This document shows, in pieces, positions 22,473-32,852 of a stretch of DNA of 64,000 bases (positions are counted from its first letter, which is position 1; each line of letters starts with the position of its first letter). The notes under the pieces were generated by a model. It worked only from the letters and a program-made list of their open reading frames with translations. It was not told the origin of the DNA and searched no databases. Position numbers and translations under genes: made by a program. Location: positions 86,502 through 150,501 of the forward strand of contig CAYOQR010000005.1 of NCBI GenBank assembly GCA_964406155.1. Reading direction: 5' to 3'. Source of the DNA: Dongia_B sp964406155. Its GTDB lineage: Bacteria; Pseudomonadota; Alphaproteobacteria; Dongiales; Dongiaceae.

Positions 22473-25412
22473 CTAGGCCTCCTGCCGCTTGCGGCGGAAC
22501 CAGCCACCATAGCGAATATCTTGAGGCGCCGGCGGCAGCGGCGGATGCAAAGGCGCGAAAGCCGGCTCGGTCGCGCCGGCTTCGGCGGGGGCGCATTTCA
22601 CCAGCCGCACCTTGAGATCGTACCAGGCGGCCTGGCCGGTGACGGGATCGGCATTGGCGTAACGGTAGCCGTCGGGACGCGGCGGCAGCAGCTCGGAGAT
22701 GACATGGTTCAACAGGAAGCCCCGCGTCGCCTCGGGCGCGTCGGGCGCGAGGTTCCAGGCCCCCGCCCGCTTGCCGATAGCATTCCAGGTCCAGACGGTC
22801 GAAGGGTTCACGCCGGACATGAGCTGGATCGGCGCCTTGACCCGGCCATGCTCGCTCTCGATCCAGACCCAGTCGCCATCGGCGAGGCCCAGACCGGCGG
22901 CTGTGACGTGATGGATATAGAGCTTGTTGTCGCCCTGGATCTGCCGCAGCCAGGCATTCTGCGAACCCCAGGAATGGTACATGTGCATGGGGCGCTGGGT
23001 GATGGCATGGAGCGGATAGCCCTCCGCCGCCACGTTCTGCCCACCCTGATTTTCATGACCAAAGGGCGCGTACCAGATTGGCAGCGGATCGAAATAAGCC
23101 AGCAGGCGGGCGCGCTCGGCCTCGGGCGGCTGGCGCTCGCCATGGCCCTCGGCGGCGAGGCGGAAGCGCTGCAGCGGCTCGCTGTAGAGCTGGAGGATGA
23201 TCTGCTCGGGCCGGTCCATCAGCCCCATCTCCATCGCCCATTCGAAATAGTCGTGATTGGCATGGCGCAGATAGCGCGCACTTTCCGGGATCTCGGCACG
23301 CCAGAAGCAGCCGTTCTCGATATAGCGCTGGAGCTGGTCGGGATTGGGCTCGCCTTTGCCCTGCTTGCTGCCATCGGCGCCGCGCCAGCCGGCCAGCATG
23401 CCGACACCCGGCTTGCGCTGGTGGTTGACCATGTAGTCCTTGAGCCCGCCGGGATAAAGCGGCGAGCCGTCCTCCTTGACCAGGCCCGGCAGCTTCAGCC
23501 GCGCGCCGAGATCGAGCAACACGTCCTGGAAAGGCCGCACGTCGCGGGCATTGTCGCCGGTGAGCTGCATGACCGGCTGGCGGATCGAATCCGCCATGCC
23601 CTCGGCATCGCAGATCGGCCGGTCGAGCAGCGAGATGCAATCGTGGCGCTCGAGATAGGTGGTGTCGGGCAAAACGAGATCGGCATAGGCCACCATCTCG
23701 GAATAGAAGGCATCGGCATAGATGAGATGGGGGATGCGATAGGCGCCGGTCGCCGGGTCCTTGTCGGTCAGCATCCGCATGGTGCCGGAGGTGTTCATGG
23801 CCGAGTTCCAGGCCATGTTCGCCATATAGAGGAAAAGCGTGTCGATGGGATACGGGTCGCCCGCCCAGGCATTGTGGATGACCATATGCATGAGGCCGTG
23901 GGCGGCGAGCGGCGCCTCCCAGGAATAGGCCTTATCGATGCGGAGCGCCCTGCCCGCCGCATCCACCAGCAGATCCGCCGGTCCCTGGGGAAAGCCGAGC
24001 GGCGGGCCGGGCAGAGGCTGATCGGCGGCCGAGCGCCAGGTGGGCTTGACCGGCGGCGGCACGGGCCGGGGGAATGGCGGCTTGTAGCGGAAGCCGCCGG
24101 GGCAATCGATGGAGCCCAGCAGCATCTGCAGCAGATGGATGGCGCGGCAGGTCTGGAAGCCGTTGGCATGGGCGGAGATGCCGCGCATGGCATGCATGGA
24201 GACGGGACGGCCGATCACCTTGTCATGCAGGCGCCCGGCCCAGTCGGTCCATTCGATGGGCAGCTCGATCTGCTGCTCGAAGGCGGCCTCGGCCAGCTCG
24301 GCAGCGATGCGCCGGATGGTCTCCGGCGAAATGCCGATCCGCGCCGCCACGTTTTCCGGCGCGTAAGCGGGATCGAGATAGGTCTCCACCAGGAGATCAA
24401 AGACCGGCCGGGCTCGCATGCCCGCGCCGAAGCAATCCTCTGGCACGATGACTCGCCCGATCAGGCGCGGCTGCACGCCGGGCAGCAGGGCGCTGGCGGC
24501 ATGGCCCACCATGTGGTCGCAACAGAGCGGTGCGCCTTCGGCATCGCGGGCGAAGAGGCCGTGTTCGGGCGTGCCCGGCGCATCGATCACCAGCCAGGGC
24601 GCATTGGTGTAGCGCACCAGGAAATCGAGATCGATCTTGTCGGCCTTCAGCAACTCATGCACCAGCGAGAGGACGAAGAGGCCGTCGGTGCCGGGGGTGA
24701 GGCCGATCCATTCATCGGCGATGGCGGAATAGCCGGTGCGCACCGGATTGACCGAGACGAATTTCGCGCGGTCATCTCCCGTACGCCCCTTCAAAGTCCC
24801 TAGGCCAATCTTGATGGGGTTGCTGTCGTGATCCTCGGCGACGCCGAACATCATGAAATAGCGAGTGCGGTGCCAGTCGGGCTCGCCGAATTCCCAGAAA
24901 GAGCCGCCGATGGAATAGAGCCCGCCCGCCGCCATGTTGACCGAACAGAAGCCGCCATGGGCGGCGTAATTGGGGGTGCCGAATTGCGCCGCCCACCAGC
25001 CGGTCAAAGCCTGGCTCTGGTCGCGGCCGGTGAAGAAGGCGAGGCGCTTGGGGTCGGTGGCGCGGATATGGCCCAGCCACTGGGTGGCGAGGGACAGGGC
25101 CTCCTCCCATTCGATCTCCTTGAACTCCCCTGCCCCGCGTTCGCCAACGCGCAGCAGCGGCTTGCGCAATTTCGCCGGCGAGTTCTGCGTCATGATGCCA
25201 GCGGAGCCCTTGGCGCAGAGCACGCCCTTGTTCACCGGATGATCGCGATTGCCCTCGATATAGCGGATCCGCCCATCTTGAAGATGGACTTTGATGCCGC
25301 AGCGGCAGGCGCACATGTAGCAGGTGGTGCAGGCGACCTTGTCATGGACCGTCGGCGAGGTGTCGATCACCTCCTCGCCCGGTCGCGGCGGCGGCACGGC
25401 GTAGCGGTCCAT
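22473..25412 (-). CDS. molybdopterin oxidoreductase catalytic subunit (SoeA-like)
   Basis: 979 residues. The N-terminal Fe-S motif is CTTCYMCACRCGIKV with KGVLCAKG. The body has the Mo-bisMGD enzyme features, including FGVAEDHDSNP, TLKGRTGDDRAKFVSVNP and a C-terminal molydopterin dinucleotide-binding domain (HHVTAAGLGLADGDWVWIE). No Tat signal is present, so it acts in the cytoplasm. That fits SoeA, the cytoplasmic sulfite dehydrogenase subunit, better than DmsA, but the substrate is not certain. ATG 25412 has GGGAGAGG upstream; a TTG start at 25454 would add 14 residues. It is first in the operon with the two following genes. Confidence 0.85.
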   Translation of the reverse strand: MDRYAVPPPRPGEEVIDTSPTVHDKVACTTCYMCACRCGIKVHLQDGRIRYIEGNRDHPVNKGVLCAKGSAGIMTQNSPAKLRKPLLRVGERGAGEFKEIEWEEALSLATQWLGHIRATDPKRLAFFTGRDQSQALTGWWAAQFGTPNYAAHGGFCSVNMAAGGLYSIGGSFWEFGEPDWHRTRYFMMFGVAEDHDSNPIKIGLGTLKGRTGDDRAKFVSVNPVRTGYSAIADEWIGLTPGTDGLFVLSLVHELLKADKIDLDFLVRYTNAPWLVIDAPGTPEHGLFARDAEGAPLCCDHMVGHAASALLPGVQPRLIGRVIVPEDCFGAGMRARPVFDLLVETYLDPAYAPENVAARIGISPETIRRIAAELAEAAFEQQIELPIEWTDWAGRLHDKVIGRPVSMHAMRGISAHANGFQTCRAIHLLQMLLGSIDCPGGFRYKPPFPRPVPPPVKPTWRSAADQPLPGPPLGFPQGPADLLVDAAGRALRIDKAYSWEAPLAAHGLMHMVIHNAWAGDPYPIDTLFLYMANMAWNSAMNTSGTMRMLTDKDPATGAYRIPHLIYADAFYSEMVAYADLVLPDTTYLERHDCISLLDRPICDAEGMADSIRQPVMQLTGDNARDVRPFQDVLLDLGARLKLPGLVKEDGSPLYPGGLKDYMVNHQRKPGVGMLAGWRGADGSKQGKGEPNPDQLQRYIENGCFWRAEIPESARYLRHANHDYFEWAMEMGLMDRPEQIILQLYSEPLQRFRLAAEGHGERQPPEAERARLLAYFDPLPIWYAPFGHENQGGQNVAAEGYPLHAITQRPMHMYHSWGSQNAWLRQIQGDNKLYIHHVTAAGLGLADGDWVWIESEHGRVKAPIQLMSGVNPSTVWTWNAIGKRAGAWNLAPDAPEATRGFLLNHVISELLPPRPDGYRYANADPVTGQAAWYDLKVRLVKCAPAEAGATEPAFAPLHPPLPPAPQDIRYGGWFRRKRQEA

Positions 25413-25740
25413 CACCTCTCCCAATCCTGTACCCTGGGCCTGTACTCTGGCCAACCCTGTTCCGGGCTCCGTTGCCGGCGCCCGGGAAGCGGGCGGGCCG
25501 GTCGAGCCCTGGCCTTTTAGGTGGTGCTCCCTACCCCGATAGCCGACTCGGATCGGCCTGCGGTCGGCGGGATCACCTCACTTGTATATACAAGATTCCG
25601 ACTTTTTCTGTGTGAAATTATTTAAGGAAGGCGGCTGGCGGGATAGAGCCACGCGGGTGGGTTCGGTTGGGCCAAGGCAAGAAGTAGTTATGGGTAATCC
25701 GCAACCATAGATGTCCGATCACTCTCGTGGACGAACACTG
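25413..25740 (-). promoter_or_regulatory. upstream region of the molybdoenzyme operon
   Basis: This 328-bp gap holds no supported gene. It runs between the end of the giant defence-like gene and the start of the molybdoenzyme operon and must carry the operon promoter. Its right part (25581-25650) is markedly AT-rich and contains the palindrome listed separately. Confidence 0.5.
25581..25594. promoter_or_regulatory. perfect 14-bp palindrome, possible GntR-type operator
   Basis: CTTGTATATACAAG is a perfect palindrome with the TTGT...ACAA half-sites common in GntR/FadR-type operators. It lies about 170 bp upstream of the molybdoenzyme start. No GntR regulator is in the window, so the regulator would act from elsewhere. 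Confidence 0.5.
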
Positions 25741-28700
25741 CTAATCCACAACGTTTGCAATAATCTCAAATATGAACCCAATGAATTCCATCTGCCGAGG
25801 GTCCGTCTGTTGCCTCAAATCAAGTGGCACTCTTTCGTGAAACTCCTCAATACTTGTTGGAAGGTATTCGATGATGGCCCTCAGCATTCTATCTCTCAGC
25901 ACCCCCTTAGTACGATCGCTCTCTGGAAACTTTGCGAGAATAACTTTTTCTCTATACTGAATAAGACGCGTGCGGGCCTCCTCTCGCGTTATTTGGATCT
26001 GCATGGACTCACTTTTAAACTCGACTTCACTTATGACCTCAGCCGCATCATTGCCAACCACATTAATCGTCACCATCTCAGGTTTAGGCCGAATAGTGAC
26101 CCCTGACTCCAACATGAGTATCGGCCTCCCATTGCCCTCATACCCGATCAAGGTAGCCAACGCCGATGAGCCATCTTGGTAAACGATGTTCACTTTCTTT
26201 GGCTCGCCAGAGTCCGATTTTGCAGATATCTCTTCTTCACTTTGACTCGCGCGGTCCCCTTTCGCCGCAAGCTCTGCATCGCTTATCTTGCCCCTATCAA
26301 AGCTATAGTCCCAGTCTGGCTCAGCGACCTTTAAGACCTCTCCAGCCGAGCCATCACTTGATGCCTCTGTGAAGGCACTAGGTGACGCATCCAGCCTCGT
26401 TTTAGCATTAGCCAGCTCTTGCTTCAAAAAAGAGAGAAGTCTGTTCATCTCTCGTCTCTGATCTCCGAACCAGTCCGTTGACCAAATCCGATATATTGTC
26501 CAACCAAGCCCCTCGAGTATCTGCTGACGCAGGCGATCACGATCTCGCGCCGATAAACTGGAATGATAAGGAGCTCCATCACACTCGATACCGACCAGAA
26601 ACCCATATGGCCAGTCAGGGTGCCTTACGCCAAGATCGATACGAAATCCTGCGACACCCACTTGAGCAACGACTTCGTATCCATGCGCCTCTAATCGCTC
26701 TTTAACAAACTGCTCAAAATCGCTTTCACAATCCCGATATAAAGTATGGCCAGCGTCTAGCCTCCCTGTTGCGGCAAACTCCAAATATGACTTCAGCAGC
26801 CGTGTGCCTCGAGGTGTCTTCTCATCGACGCGGATTTTGTCTGGTGCAAGCGACGAAAAGACAAACACACCATGCTTTGCGCGAGAAAAAAGTACGTTCA
26901 ACCGTCTATCGCCCGCCGCCCCGTTTATTGGGCCAAATCGTTGGTGTTGCACACCATTTTCATCTGGGCCATAAACTGTCGAAATAAAAATAACGTCCCG
27001 TTCGTCACCCTGCACATTCTCGAGATTCTTAACGAAAAATGGTTCGAGTGTTCCATCCCAGTGATTCCGATAGCGCTCGGCCATGGGATCACGAATGAAA
27101 AGTCGATCCATTTCTTGAAGAATGAGATCACGATGAGGTTGATTCAACGCTACAATGCCAAGACTCTTATCGGGGTTCTTTGACATGAAATCGACTGCTG
27201 CATTGGCGACAGCCTGTGCCTCGGGGACGTTGACGCTGGCGCGATAACGTCCCTCCAGCGGTACCAAATTGACACCATACTTTGGATGGCCCTCTTGGGG
27301 CGAAGGGAAGACGATCAGACGGCTATCGTAAAAATGCTTATTTGAAAAAGCAATCAACGAGCCATGTCGCGAACGATAATGCCATAGCAATTCCCGCTCA
27401 GGTCGGAAGGTGCCTCGAGCAAAATCCAGAATGGATTCCGCAACAACTTTCTCTACTTCTTCGTCTTCCCCCTGAACGGAGTCACCGTCTTGCCGCTCGA
27501 AGAATGAGGTAGGGGGCAACTGCTGAGGATCTCCAACGATAACAGCTTGCTTTGCCCTAGCGAGCGTCCCAATCGCTTCCTCGGGGCGCATTTGAGATGC
27601 TTCGTCAATAACCACCAGATCAAAGTCCGAAACCGGCATAAGATATAGAGCCACAGAAGCTGGTGACATCATCACGCATGGCTTCATAACCGTAATTGCA
27701 TTAGCAGCGCGCTGCAGGAGGTCCCGAATCGGGATATGTCTCTTTCGCTTTGCAATCTCATTCTCAATGAGACTAGCATCTGTGCATTCACCCTTACGCA
27801 CAGATTGCCTGCCTGCGGGAATCCGTTTTCCCGCCAAGTCCGCACACAGTTTCTGCCGACGCATCTCCATAATTCGAACGTCGAGCTCTCTGAAGCGCTG
27901 CCGGATGTCAGACAGAGATCGTCCTTGAAATTCACCTAGGTATGGATATGCCTCTACGACGCTTCGAGCCAACGACCTCCAAAGGACCCGATCGTAAGCG
28001 GCTACCAACCCCTCAAAAGGCACAGATGCGTCGATATAAGCGTCTAGTATCGAAGCAAGGCCATCACTTCTTGCATCGGCATTCTGCCGTAACCATGAAA
28101 TCCACTGCGGCAATTCCTCTTGGGCGCTTGCCGCATACGATAAAATTCCACCGACAACGTGAAAACTCATTGCTCTATAGCGCGACAAAGATTCGCTAGG
28201 ATCGATTGCGACCTGGTCAAAGACGTGCTTCAATGTCTTGTCTACGTTGCCAACGAGACGCAGCAAGTTCTTCCCAAGTGACTGAACGGAAGCTACGGCT
28301 TCTTGGATGCCTGCTTCCGAAGCAACGATTCTATCTAGCAGAAACGAGGGAATGTCATGCTTCTTTAACAGCTTGCCTATGTCGACCGTGCTCTTAACGT
28401 TCTCGACATTTGCGTCCAGCTCCTGCCATCTTTCATTGAGCGACAATGTACTTATGTAGGAATCTACTTTCTGCTCGATCTCTGACATGCGCTTTTGCGC
28501 AGTCGTTATCTCCATCGCAAGATCAGCACTTGCTTTCGGAGGCAACCCCAACTCCTTAAGTACTGCCGCTATCTGTTCTAGTGCTTCTGCTTCAGCTATC
28601 TTTCGATCGACGTTATCGAATAACAGCCTGTCATCCGCCAGACCTTCAGCACCCAACAATTGCGAAAGCACGTTAAAGCGCTGATCCGCATAATAGGCAG

Positions 28701-31551
28701 CAAGGCCATCAATGGTTTCCACATCGGCTTCCAGAAGAAGACGTCGCAATGTGCGCTCAATTTCGCCAACACCGGGAAATGTACTTCTGACTTTAGACGC
28801 ATACTGATTGGCTGCAAGCAATCCACCTATATCCGTATCCAGGCCTGCATATCGATGCATGACGATCGCGCGAAATACCGAGTCCGCCTCGAATGACTGC
28901 CGAGCATCTAAACAGTCTGCCACCTCCGCAAGGAGATCTGCCATTTGTTGATCTGAGACTTTTTCGCCAGCTTTGGATATGGACTTAAAAAACTGGCGAG
29001 CGCTCTTGGCGTCCCCACTGAATCTGCTAAATAGACTCACTGATCTAAGATTCGCCGAATGGCGGCGCACTTCCTGACCTGACAGAGAATGATCCAAGGA
29101 GAAACGCTCCCGTATCGATTGCTCGATATCCAGCAGCTGGCTTAGCCGTACACTTGCGCGCTCCAATACTGGCCGCACGGCTTCGTCGAGAACGGAAGGT
29201 ATTCGATTCAGTATTGCATTTCGGTCAACACCATGAACAAGCCGTATAGCGCTCAAAAGAGTACGCAGCATTTTCGTGGTGGCCTGAAGCCCATCGAAAC
29301 CAAAACTACTAATTAATTCGATCGAAAACTCAGCTACCTTTCGAATGTTAGCAACATCGGACCGAATAGCCTTCGCTCGAACTTCAATAACTAAACCTGA
29401 GAATGCGCTGACTTCGGCTCGCCGCGCAGATTCTACTAATCCTTGAACCGCAATTTGATCGAAAAGGCCCCCGCCTTCCACTCCTTGTTGCGATATCCAC
29501 TTGGATAAGTGGCGACGCTCTTCCAGAAGAGATGTAATGTCCTCGAGTGTCTGTATACCTGTTGCGGATCGCACGCTCGCACGAAGGAGCTCATCTATTA
29601 TCGACAGATCGATCGTCGGTAGTTCGGCCATGCTAGCTGCTGCTGCGCTGAGAGCGTAGAGACTATCAGGCAATTCAGTCGGCAATAGTGGGCTAATACT
29701 GCCGCCTTCAAGCCAGATTTTGAGTTCCGATAGCTCTTCCGTAGCCCGGAGCGTCGCTTCGATGATCCCGTCGACAGCCAGTATCGATACATCGCTCTTC
29801 GTTATAAAATTCCAAGGATGGTTTTCTGGCCCACCGAAGGCACTTATAAAGTCGGAGAACAGTCTCTCTATTGAACTGAGACGCTCTGAGCGACGCTCAA
29901 CATCGAATCTATTTGTTTCAGCGCAGTCAGTAAAAAAAATGCCGTCAAGAGCCCGCACTGAAGGCACAATTGATCTGATACGCTGCTCAGCCCATAATAA
30001 ATCATGAACAGTTGCGTGACGCCAATGCCCCAGATTGGTCCGAATTTCTAGCGCACCGAATGGTCGGGTCATGATCTCTGCATGATGCGAGAGTCTCTGC
30101 CGGAGTGATTGCGCTTCCTTTACAACCTCTTCAATAGCAGATGGCTGCGACAATGCTTTCAGCTTAAAACGGCGCTCCAGACTCGCGAGCACGTCTGTTT
30201 TACGAGCCTTAGCTGAATGAAGTTCTAAACAAAAATCGCCCAGTTCTGCTTCATCGAGACGCTTCTTCACAACATCAAGTGCAGCAGCTTTTTCAGCAAC
30301 AAAAAGAACGCGCTTTCCTTTGGCTAGAGAAGCGGCAATGATGTTAGCAATGGTTTGTGATTTGCCAGTTCCCGGAGGTCCCTTGATAACAATATTCTTG
30401 CCTCGCATTACATCAATTAGCGCAGCATGCTGAGATGAGTCCGCATCCCTGATAAGCAGCGGAACCTCTGCTTCAATTTCTGGCATATCAATATTGTGAT
30501 TATCAGGAGCAAAATCGCCAGCATCTTTTGTACTAAAGAGCTCTGATAAAACTCCCCGCTGCGGAAGGGGTTTGTTCTCGCCCCATCTTTCAGGTGCGAG
30601 ATCGTTGTACATCACGAGGCGGCTAAAGCTAAACAATCCTAGCGTTGCAAATCTCCGGATTCTCCAACCGGGCCGCCCTGCAATTGCTGCTGCCATTTGT
30701 GCCATGTACAGTTCCGGTGTATCGCCTTCGGTCCATTCCGGAACAATAATCCCAAAGTCACGATTGAGACGTTCCCTGAGAGTAATATTAATAGTTGGCT
30801 CTTGCTCACTACCCGTCACCGAATAGCGATAAGCTCCCTTCTCCCTGAGGGCCCTCCGCTTTAGCTCCACCGGATAGAGTAGCAACGGCGCGATCATTGA
30901 TTTCTCTGATGTTGGCGCCTCTAGCCATTCCAGAAAGCCAACAGCCAGATGTAGAATGTTGACGCCGGTCTCCTGGAGAGCAGTCCTTGTATGATCCAAG
31001 ATGCCAGCCATCTTCGCCTGCAGCCCATCAGGCAAAAGTAGAGTCTGGATTTCGTCGTCGATATGTTTTTCTTCAATGCCGTCATCTGATTGGATTGGCA
31101 ATTCAAAGCTGGGCTCAATGCCATTCATCTGAGCCCAATCAGCGAGTGAGAGCAACTTGCCGCCTTTTGCTGGCGGCAGGTGCAGCTTCATACGCACTCT
31201 ATCACGTATTTCTCTGTCGATTTTGAGTGTTCGAACGGAAGTTACATCTTCTTCTTCTTCGAGCAGCTTGAGCCAGTCACGATCTAATAAGCGTTCTTCT
31301 TCCAACTTAAGAAGAAATTCATCCGACTTTTCATCAGGCAGTTCGTTTTCCGGCTCGGGCAAGGCCGTTAAATACATTGGCTTGCCGGTCATTAATCGCT
31401 CAACCAACTGATCGGGCAGTTCGTCGACAATACGCACATGTGTTTTTGCACGTTCAGAGTGCTTAAATGACAGCAATCTGTTGCTATTTCGAAGATCGAG
31501 CAGCCGCATCCGCAGGTCTGCGATCATGGTTGCGACGCCTGTCGATGACAT
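25741..31551 (-). CDS. DUF4011-helicase-nuclease protein, Hhe-like candidate phage defence protein
   Basis: 1936 residues. The first 300 or so residues are DUF4011-like (MIADLRMRLLDLRNSNRLLS). A superfamily 1 helicase follows: Walker A GPPGTGKSQT near residue 395, Walker B DEASQ near 1316, GDPQQLPPTSFF, and later VQGDERDVIF and VLFSRAKHGVFV. About 900 residues of mostly helical sequence separate the two Walker motifs. Near 1640-1745 is a Vsr/PD-(D/E)XK-like nuclease: FRIDLGV and VGIECDGAPYH. The tail is a further uncharacterised domain. This order matches the single-gene Hhe defence system as I recall it. The gene is lower in GC than its neighbours. Start is uncertain: ATG 31551, ATG 31575 or GTG 31581; 31551 leaves the shortest leader before the conserved region. 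Confidence 0.8.
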   Translation of the reverse strand: MSSTGVATMIADLRMRLLDLRNSNRLLSFKHSERAKTHVRIVDELPDQLVERLMTGKPMYLTALPEPENELPDEKSDEFLLKLEEERLLDRDWLKLLEEEEDVTSVRTLKIDREIRDRVRMKLHLPPAKGGKLLSLADWAQMNGIEPSFELPIQSDDGIEEKHIDDEIQTLLLPDGLQAKMAGILDHTRTALQETGVNILHLAVGFLEWLEAPTSEKSMIAPLLLYPVELKRRALREKGAYRYSVTGSEQEPTINITLRERLNRDFGIIVPEWTEGDTPELYMAQMAAAIAGRPGWRIRRFATLGLFSFSRLVMYNDLAPERWGENKPLPQRGVLSELFSTKDAGDFAPDNHNIDMPEIEAEVPLLIRDADSSQHAALIDVMRGKNIVIKGPPGTGKSQTIANIIAASLAKGKRVLFVAEKAAALDVVKKRLDEAELGDFCLELHSAKARKTDVLASLERRFKLKALSQPSAIEEVVKEAQSLRQRLSHHAEIMTRPFGALEIRTNLGHWRHATVHDLLWAEQRIRSIVPSVRALDGIFFTDCAETNRFDVERRSERLSSIERLFSDFISAFGGPENHPWNFITKSDVSILAVDGIIEATLRATEELSELKIWLEGGSISPLLPTELPDSLYALSAAAASMAELPTIDLSIIDELLRASVRSATGIQTLEDITSLLEERRHLSKWISQQGVEGGGLFDQIAVQGLVESARRAEVSAFSGLVIEVRAKAIRSDVANIRKVAEFSIELISSFGFDGLQATTKMLRTLLSAIRLVHGVDRNAILNRIPSVLDEAVRPVLERASVRLSQLLDIEQSIRERFSLDHSLSGQEVRRHSANLRSVSLFSRFSGDAKSARQFFKSISKAGEKVSDQQMADLLAEVADCLDARQSFEADSVFRAIVMHRYAGLDTDIGGLLAANQYASKVRSTFPGVGEIERTLRRLLLEADVETIDGLAAYYADQRFNVLSQLLGAEGLADDRLLFDNVDRKIAEAEALEQIAAVLKELGLPPKASADLAMEITTAQKRMSEIEQKVDSYISTLSLNERWQELDANVENVKSTVDIGKLLKKHDIPSFLLDRIVASEAGIQEAVASVQSLGKNLLRLVGNVDKTLKHVFDQVAIDPSESLSRYRAMSFHVVGGILSYAASAQEELPQWISWLRQNADARSDGLASILDAYIDASVPFEGLVAAYDRVLWRSLARSVVEAYPYLGEFQGRSLSDIRQRFRELDVRIMEMRRQKLCADLAGKRIPAGRQSVRKGECTDASLIENEIAKRKRHIPIRDLLQRAANAITVMKPCVMMSPASVALYLMPVSDFDLVVIDEASQMRPEEAIGTLARAKQAVIVGDPQQLPPTSFFERQDGDSVQGEDEEVEKVVAESILDFARGTFRPERELLWHYRSRHGSLIAFSNKHFYDSRLIVFPSPQEGHPKYGVNLVPLEGRYRASVNVPEAQAVANAAVDFMSKNPDKSLGIVALNQPHRDLILQEMDRLFIRDPMAERYRNHWDGTLEPFFVKNLENVQGDERDVIFISTVYGPDENGVQHQRFGPINGAAGDRRLNVLFSRAKHGVFVFSSLAPDKIRVDEKTPRGTRLLKSYLEFAATGRLDAGHTLYRDCESDFEQFVKERLEAHGYEVVAQVGVAGFRIDLGVRHPDWPYGFLVGIECDGAPYHSSLSARDRDRLRQQILEGLGWTIYRIWSTDWFGDQRREMNRLLSFLKQELANAKTRLDASPSAFTEASSDGSAGEVLKVAEPDWDYSFDRGKISDAELAAKGDRASQSEEEISAKSDSGEPKKVNIVYQDGSSALATLIGYEGNGRPILMLESGVTIRPKPEMVTINVVGNDAAEVISEVEFKSESMQIQITREEARTRLIQYREKVILAKFPESDRTKGVLRDRMLRAIIEYLPTSIEEFHERVPLDLRQQTDPRQMEFIGFIFEIIANVVD

Positions 31552-32146
31552 ATCCCCCCCACACGGCATAAACATTTCCACCCTAAATTACCGTATCGGA
31601 GACACTTGTTGGCTGCAACTTTCTGCTGAAGTAAAATAATGATTATAGGATCTGCTAGCTCCCTTCGAGCTCTGAGAGATGCATGAGCTGTAAGCACTCT
31701 CACGGCGAGGTGGCAAGGAAATACATGCTTCGGTTGAAGAAAAAATAAAGCTTCGAGATCACAAAGTATGGACTCAGGCCTGTGCGCTGCACGTCATAAG
31801 GATTGTTGACTGCACTTGTTCCACTGACTCGGCCCAGCAACAGGAACTATCAGATTCGAAACCTTAGAGAATTTCCAAATTTTCCCCAGGTGGAGGAAAT
31901 ACCGGCTTGTAGATCAACCCAACAGGCGACTTCATGCGAGATGCAGAAGAGCAAGTCTACTGGCCGTGACTATTCCAATGCCCAGATACTGATACTCTCG
32001 CCCAGTGCGGACCTCATTGTGTAGGCGATGGCAGCACTGTCGCGTCAGACAGATTACTCCATCGGCCGCTATTTATGACAATGAAACGTAGCTCCATTCC
32101 CCAGCGTTACACACACGACCATAAGAGCCTGCGCAACAGACGCTGT
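31552..32146. other. low-GC intergenic stretch without a supported gene
   Basis: About 595 bp between the defence-like gene and the cupin gene. The short open frames here (such as 31803-32024) have no recognisable product or ribosome site. The promoter of the giant gene must lie in its left part. No tRNA, integrase or att-like direct repeat was seen that would define an island edge. Confidence 0.5.
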
Positions 32147-32554
32147 TCACCCGACCGACTTACGATCCTCGAAGGCGACATAAACCTTTTCGACGGGTTC
32201 GACCGTCTCCCAGGTTCCCCGCCATCCCTTGCGGGCGAGGATGATGTCGCCGGGGCCGTAGCTGTGCGGGACGCCGTCTTCGCCGGTCAGGATGATGCGG
32301 CCTGATTTCATGATGATGACTTCGTCTTCGGGAAATTCCTTTTCCCATTTGCCGACATCCGAGTGCCAGACGCCGACCCAGAATTGCTCCGTTGAGTCGA
32401 TATAGATATCGGCCCAGTTCTTGGTGGGATCGCCGGACAGGACCCTATCCGGTTTCGTCGCCGTCAGATCAGGTTTGATCGCGTTGATATCGAAGAGCAG
32501 CGGTTCGTCGCATGTTTCCGCCGGCAATAACGCCATGGCCAAGCTAGACTTCAT
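32147..32554 (-). CDS. cupin domain protein (DUF861/EutQ-like)
   Basis: 135 residues. A single small cupin: WADIYIDSTEQFWVGVWHSD, then KWEKEFPEDEVIIMKSGRIILTGEDG, and HSYGPGDIILARKGWRGTWE. The final Trp-rich strand TWETVEPVEKVYVAFE is the hallmark of the cupin_3 group related to ureidoglycine aminohydrolase and EutQ. No clear metal-binding His triad is present, so it may be non-catalytic. ATG 32554 follows GAGGTGGGGG; a GTG at 32566 is an alternative. It stands alone and its role is unknown. Confidence 0.75.
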   Translation of the reverse strand: MKSSLAMALLPAETCDEPLLFDINAIKPDLTATKPDRVLSGDPTKNWADIYIDSTEQFWVGVWHSDVGKWEKEFPEDEVIIMKSGRIILTGEDGVPHSYGPGDIILARKGWRGTWETVEPVEKVYVAFEDRKSVG

Positions 32555-32852
32555 GATATCCCCCACCTCTTGCCTGTTGATCGATGGGCACGCTTTTGCT
32601 GAGTGCAGATGACTCTCCCTTGCGGTGAAATCGCTTCACGACTCCACTGCTGGCGAATCGGTTCATTTCTGCACGAAAGACTACGGTTTTTATTCCATCG
32701 CAGAACGATCGATGCGTCAAGCGATGCGGCCTCATTGTCTTCAAAGTGTCGCGCTTGACTCCGGGGTGGAAACGGGCAGTGTCGAGTCGATGGAGATCAT
32801 CCGGATTTCCACACTCATCCGAGTGTCGATCAGCAGGCGGAGGAAAGGCGAC

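Noticed and set aside
22521..24803. 760-codon open frame on the plus strand
   Set aside because: Lies wholly antisense to the molybdoenzyme subunit with its conserved Fe-S and Mo motifs; a GC-rich shadow.
25711..26106. 131-codon open frame on the plus strand
   Set aside because: Antisense to the end of the giant helicase-nuclease gene.
31803..32024. 73-codon open frame
   Set aside because: No recognisable product or ribosome site in AT-rich spacer.
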